Source: Lewinellaceae bacterium (GTDB taxonomy: Bacteria > Bacteroidota > Bacteroidia > Chitinophagales > Saprospiraceae). From it: a DNA stretch of 64,000 bases. How positions within the stretch are numbered: position 1 is the first letter of the stretch; the number at the start of each line of letters is the position of its first letter. The notes beneath the pieces are model-generated. The model saw only the letters and a program-made list of their open reading frames with translations, was not told the origin of the DNA and made no database searches. The stretch is taken from NCBI GenBank assembly GCA_016711435.1, contig JADJSY010000016.1, positions 69,824-133,823 on the forward strand, read 5' to 3'. Shown here piece by piece: positions 61,968-64,000 of the stretch. A program made the translations under genes and the position numbers.

Positions 61968-63896
61968 ATGAAAAAAATCTTCGCTGCGGCCATTTTCTCA
62001 CTCTTATGTGTTTCCGTATCTGCGCAATGGCAGAAAATAGATGTTCCCTTTGACCCATTGCTACTCTCCGCTGTCGATTCCAATACGCTTTGGTGTTGCA
62101 CCTTCAATACAGGGCAAGTAGCCCGAACGACAAACGCAGGAGATACCTGGGATATTCGCGACATTCCCAATGCGCAGGGTTTTCTGCTGCGTGAATTTAT
62201 TTCTGCGATTGATTCATCCAAGGCCTGGATATCTTTTTATCATTACAGCTCAGGCATTAATTATGTCTACAAAACCCTGGATGGCGGTCAATCCTGGCAG
62301 CAACGCAACCCCGGGAATCTCAGCAGCGGGCAAATCATTAATTTTCAAAAATTTTACAATATCAATAATGGTATTCTTCTGAGCCATGATTTTAATAACC
62401 ACGTTTTTGTGTACCGCACCACAAATGGAGGACAAAGCTGGACTACTAAAATCCTCAGTATCAATGGCGCCCATTTGGGTACCGCTACTTATGGCGACAA
62501 AAATATCTGGTTTTATACCGGTTCCGGCGAGATTTGGAGGAGTTATGACGGGGGTACAAATTGGTCGACATTCCAAACTTCATTAGAGGCAACATCTTAT
62601 GGCCTTGCTACGGATTTTGCTGACAGCCTGAATGGCCTGGCGTTTAAGGATCACTATTTCAATCAACTGTACCGCACTGTTGACGGCGGCGCATCCTGGC
62701 AGCCGGTAAACAATCCCGGTAATCCGGCTCCTTCCAATACTTTCGTTTGGGGCTTAACGAAAATACCTGATTTGCCCCATGCCTGGATCGTCGGGTACAA
62801 CGATGGTACAGCCTATACGTTGGACGATGGGGATAACTGGGTCACGGAAAGCAATTACCCGGATTTTGATTTCAGGCAACCCGCTTTTTTGAATAGCCGG
62901 CAAGGCTGGGGCATAGCAGGCAGCACTTCGGCAGTTTTTAGATGGCAGGATGCCATAGACGAATCCCTGGCGGGTTGTGTGGCGTTCATCGGACCGCTTA
63001 CCGGCAAATTGAGGCGATCAGATTGTGATCAAATCTGGTTTCAGGGTAGCATCCGGGCCGATATTGCGAATGACCCGGATATTCATCTGCGCACTACACT
63101 TTCCTATCCTGACAACACGATGTTTCCCGTCGCTCAATATCAAATATTGAATAATGTTTCGACGGCCTGTCCGTCTTGTCCCTTGCATTTCGTACCGGAT
63201 TCAGGTCAGACGACCATCGGCGAACTCCGCTTTGATATTCCGGTAGCGTATGCGTACGATACCTCGCAAACGATTTTGTGTAGTGTATCGCCTACACAAT
63301 GCGGGGAAGACACTTCCAATATGTTCCAGTTTCACACCGGATATTTTGCTAACTGGTTTCATCCGGAATGTTTTGAAATCGATACCTCCGATTGTGCTAT
63401 TGAACTTAAAACCAATGTTTGTGGTATCGATACCAACCAATACCTGATTTATTATCGGGTACAGGACGGAGCGGCGGTCCTGGGTAATCATTATGAAAAA
63501 AACCCATCTTACTACGAAAGAATTCGTTTTTACATATTTGCATTCGGTGATTATCAAAACAGTACTTGTTATGAGGTGATTGATACGCTTTATTTCTGCG
63601 GCGTATCGGAGACGATAGCACCGCCTACCTCAAAGGCGGTGACTTTGCAGCTTGCGCCCAATCCCGCTACAAACGCTTTCCAGATTTTTTGTGATAACCT
63701 GCCCGGGCAACAGGTACATATTGTCCGGATTAGAAATGCAGCAGGCGTATTGAAATGGAGCCAGACACTTCCGCAAGGCGCGCCCTCCCTGTTTATCGAA
63801 AATAATAGTTTGTCCAACGGGTTTTACATCGTAGAACTTTGGTCGGACAATACACTGGTGGCTTTTAAAAAATTAGTGGTAGTGAAAAACAATTGA
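61968..63896 (+). CDS. Secreted protein with BNR/Ycf48-like repeats and T9SS sorting domain
   Basis: 642 residues with a signal peptide (MKKIFAAAIFSLLCVSVSAQ). Residues 20-330 hold five or so repeats of the photosystem-assembly/BNR type: RTTNAGDTWDIRD, KTLDGGQSWQQRN, RTTNGGQSWTTKI, RSYDGGTNWSTFQ, RTVDGGASWQPVN. They form a beta-propeller. Residues 340-560 are a Cys-rich beta region (LRRSDCDQIWFQG, CPSCPLHFVPDSGQ). The last 80 residues are a T9SS type A tail (LQLAPNPATNAFQIFCDNL, LSNGFYIVELWSDNT). It is secreted or surface-bound. The ligand is unknown. Confidence 0.9.
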   Translation: MKKIFAAAIFSLLCVSVSAQWQKIDVPFDPLLLSAVDSNTLWCCTFNTGQVARTTNAGDTWDIRDIPNAQGFLLREFISAIDSSKAWISFYHYSSGINYVYKTLDGGQSWQQRNPGNLSSGQIINFQKFYNINNGILLSHDFNNHVFVYRTTNGGQSWTTKILSINGAHLGTATYGDKNIWFYTGSGEIWRSYDGGTNWSTFQTSLEATSYGLATDFADSLNGLAFKDHYFNQLYRTVDGGASWQPVNNPGNPAPSNTFVWGLTKIPDLPHAWIVGYNDGTAYTLDDGDNWVTESNYPDFDFRQPAFLNSRQGWGIAGSTSAVFRWQDAIDESLAGCVAFIGPLTGKLRRSDCDQIWFQGSIRADIANDPDIHLRTTLSYPDNTMFPVAQYQILNNVSTACPSCPLHFVPDSGQTTIGELRFDIPVAYAYDTSQTILCSVSPTQCGEDTSNMFQFHTGYFANWFHPECFEIDTSDCAIELKTNVCGIDTNQYLIYYRVQDGAAVLGNHYEKNPSYYERIRFYIFAFGDYQNSTCYEVIDTLYFCGVSETIAPPTSKAVTLQLAPNPATNAFQIFCDNLPGQQVHIVRIRNAAGVLKWSQTLPQGAPSLFIENNSLSNGFYIVELWSDNTLVAFKKLVVVKNN

Positions 63897-63957
63897 GCGT
63901 CTTCCTATCCGTGCGATGTATAGTTTTGTATTATTGTAATTCAAAACCCTCCTCGCT

Positions 63958-64000
63958 ATGCTACGCCGAATGTTTTCTCTTGCCGCTTTTTCCAGCGACT
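63958..64000 (+). CDS. Start of a further gene, cut by the window edge
   Basis: ATG CTA CGC CGA begins an open frame with MLRRMFSLAAFSSD, possibly the start of a signal peptide. A TAGTTTTG box lies 31 nt upstream (63920-63927), matching TAnnTTTG. Only 14 codons are visible, so no function can be given. Confidence 0.45.
   Translation, partial: MLRRMFSLAAFSSD

Overview
The window is chromosomal DNA of a Bacteroidota bacterium. I favour the class Saprospiria, but this is an inference from gene content and not from a marker phylogeny. The evidence is two large TonB-dependent receptors, five secreted proteins with type IX secretion (T9SS) C-terminal sorting domains, DUF4249, DUF2911, DUF4199 and GWxTD families, ribosomal protein S16 with a long Ala/Glu/Val tail, and several -7 boxes of the Bacteroidota form TAnnTTTG. 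No phage, plasmid or CRISPR is visible. Most genes are housekeeping or envelope genes.

Layout. 1-5 kb: tail of a transglutaminase-like protein, a TonB receptor and a secreted hydrolase-like protein. 5-8.5 kb: two unrecognised exported proteins. 8.6-14.7 kb: glyQS (+) facing lepB, an unknown 463-aa protein and rpsP (-). 14.8-17 kb: small membrane, Cys-rich and lipoprotein genes. 17.5-20.1 kb: Gly-rich PKD protein with a T9SS tail. 20.5-25.8 kb: small secreted protein, rlmL-type methyltransferase, DUF4249 lipoprotein with a TonB receptor. 26-34.3 kb: yidC, a GWxTD protein, then a (-) cluster of two DUF4199 membrane proteins, a TIR-like protein and an 857-aa unknown. 34.5-43.8 kb: ABC exporter, DUF2911 protein, ElaA, a T9SS lipase-like protein, a thioredoxin-fold protein and the proBA operon. 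43.9-54.1 kb: desaturase, CotH/P-domain T9SS protein, a MocR regulator divergent from an acetyltransferase, a second acetyltransferase inside two giant palindromes, PhzF, and a kefFC pair. 54.5-64 kb: M1 peptidase, TMTC-like/TPR protein, ung, tRNA-Arg(TCT), an AAA/DUF4143 ATPase, an OmpA protein, a BNR-like T9SS protein and the start of another gene.

Two window-wide patterns stand out. First, at least seven genes (carboxylesterase-like, lepB, a small secreted protein, yidC, the ABC exporter, the M1 peptidase, the DUF4143 ATPase) are split by one-base indels, two of them within 40 nt in the ABC gene. Because lepB and yidC are normally essential, sequence error is the simplest explanation. Second, the intergenic spaces are filled with several families of long, often perfect palindromes. 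Their arms are built of short tandem words (CTCACCT, GTTTGATGG, AAGTGCGAAGTCCG, ACACGGATTT, TTATTGGTTATCA) around a core. They abut stop codons, supply the last codons of some proteins, and in one case bracket an acetyltransferase gene with cores in opposite orientation, so that recombination could invert it.
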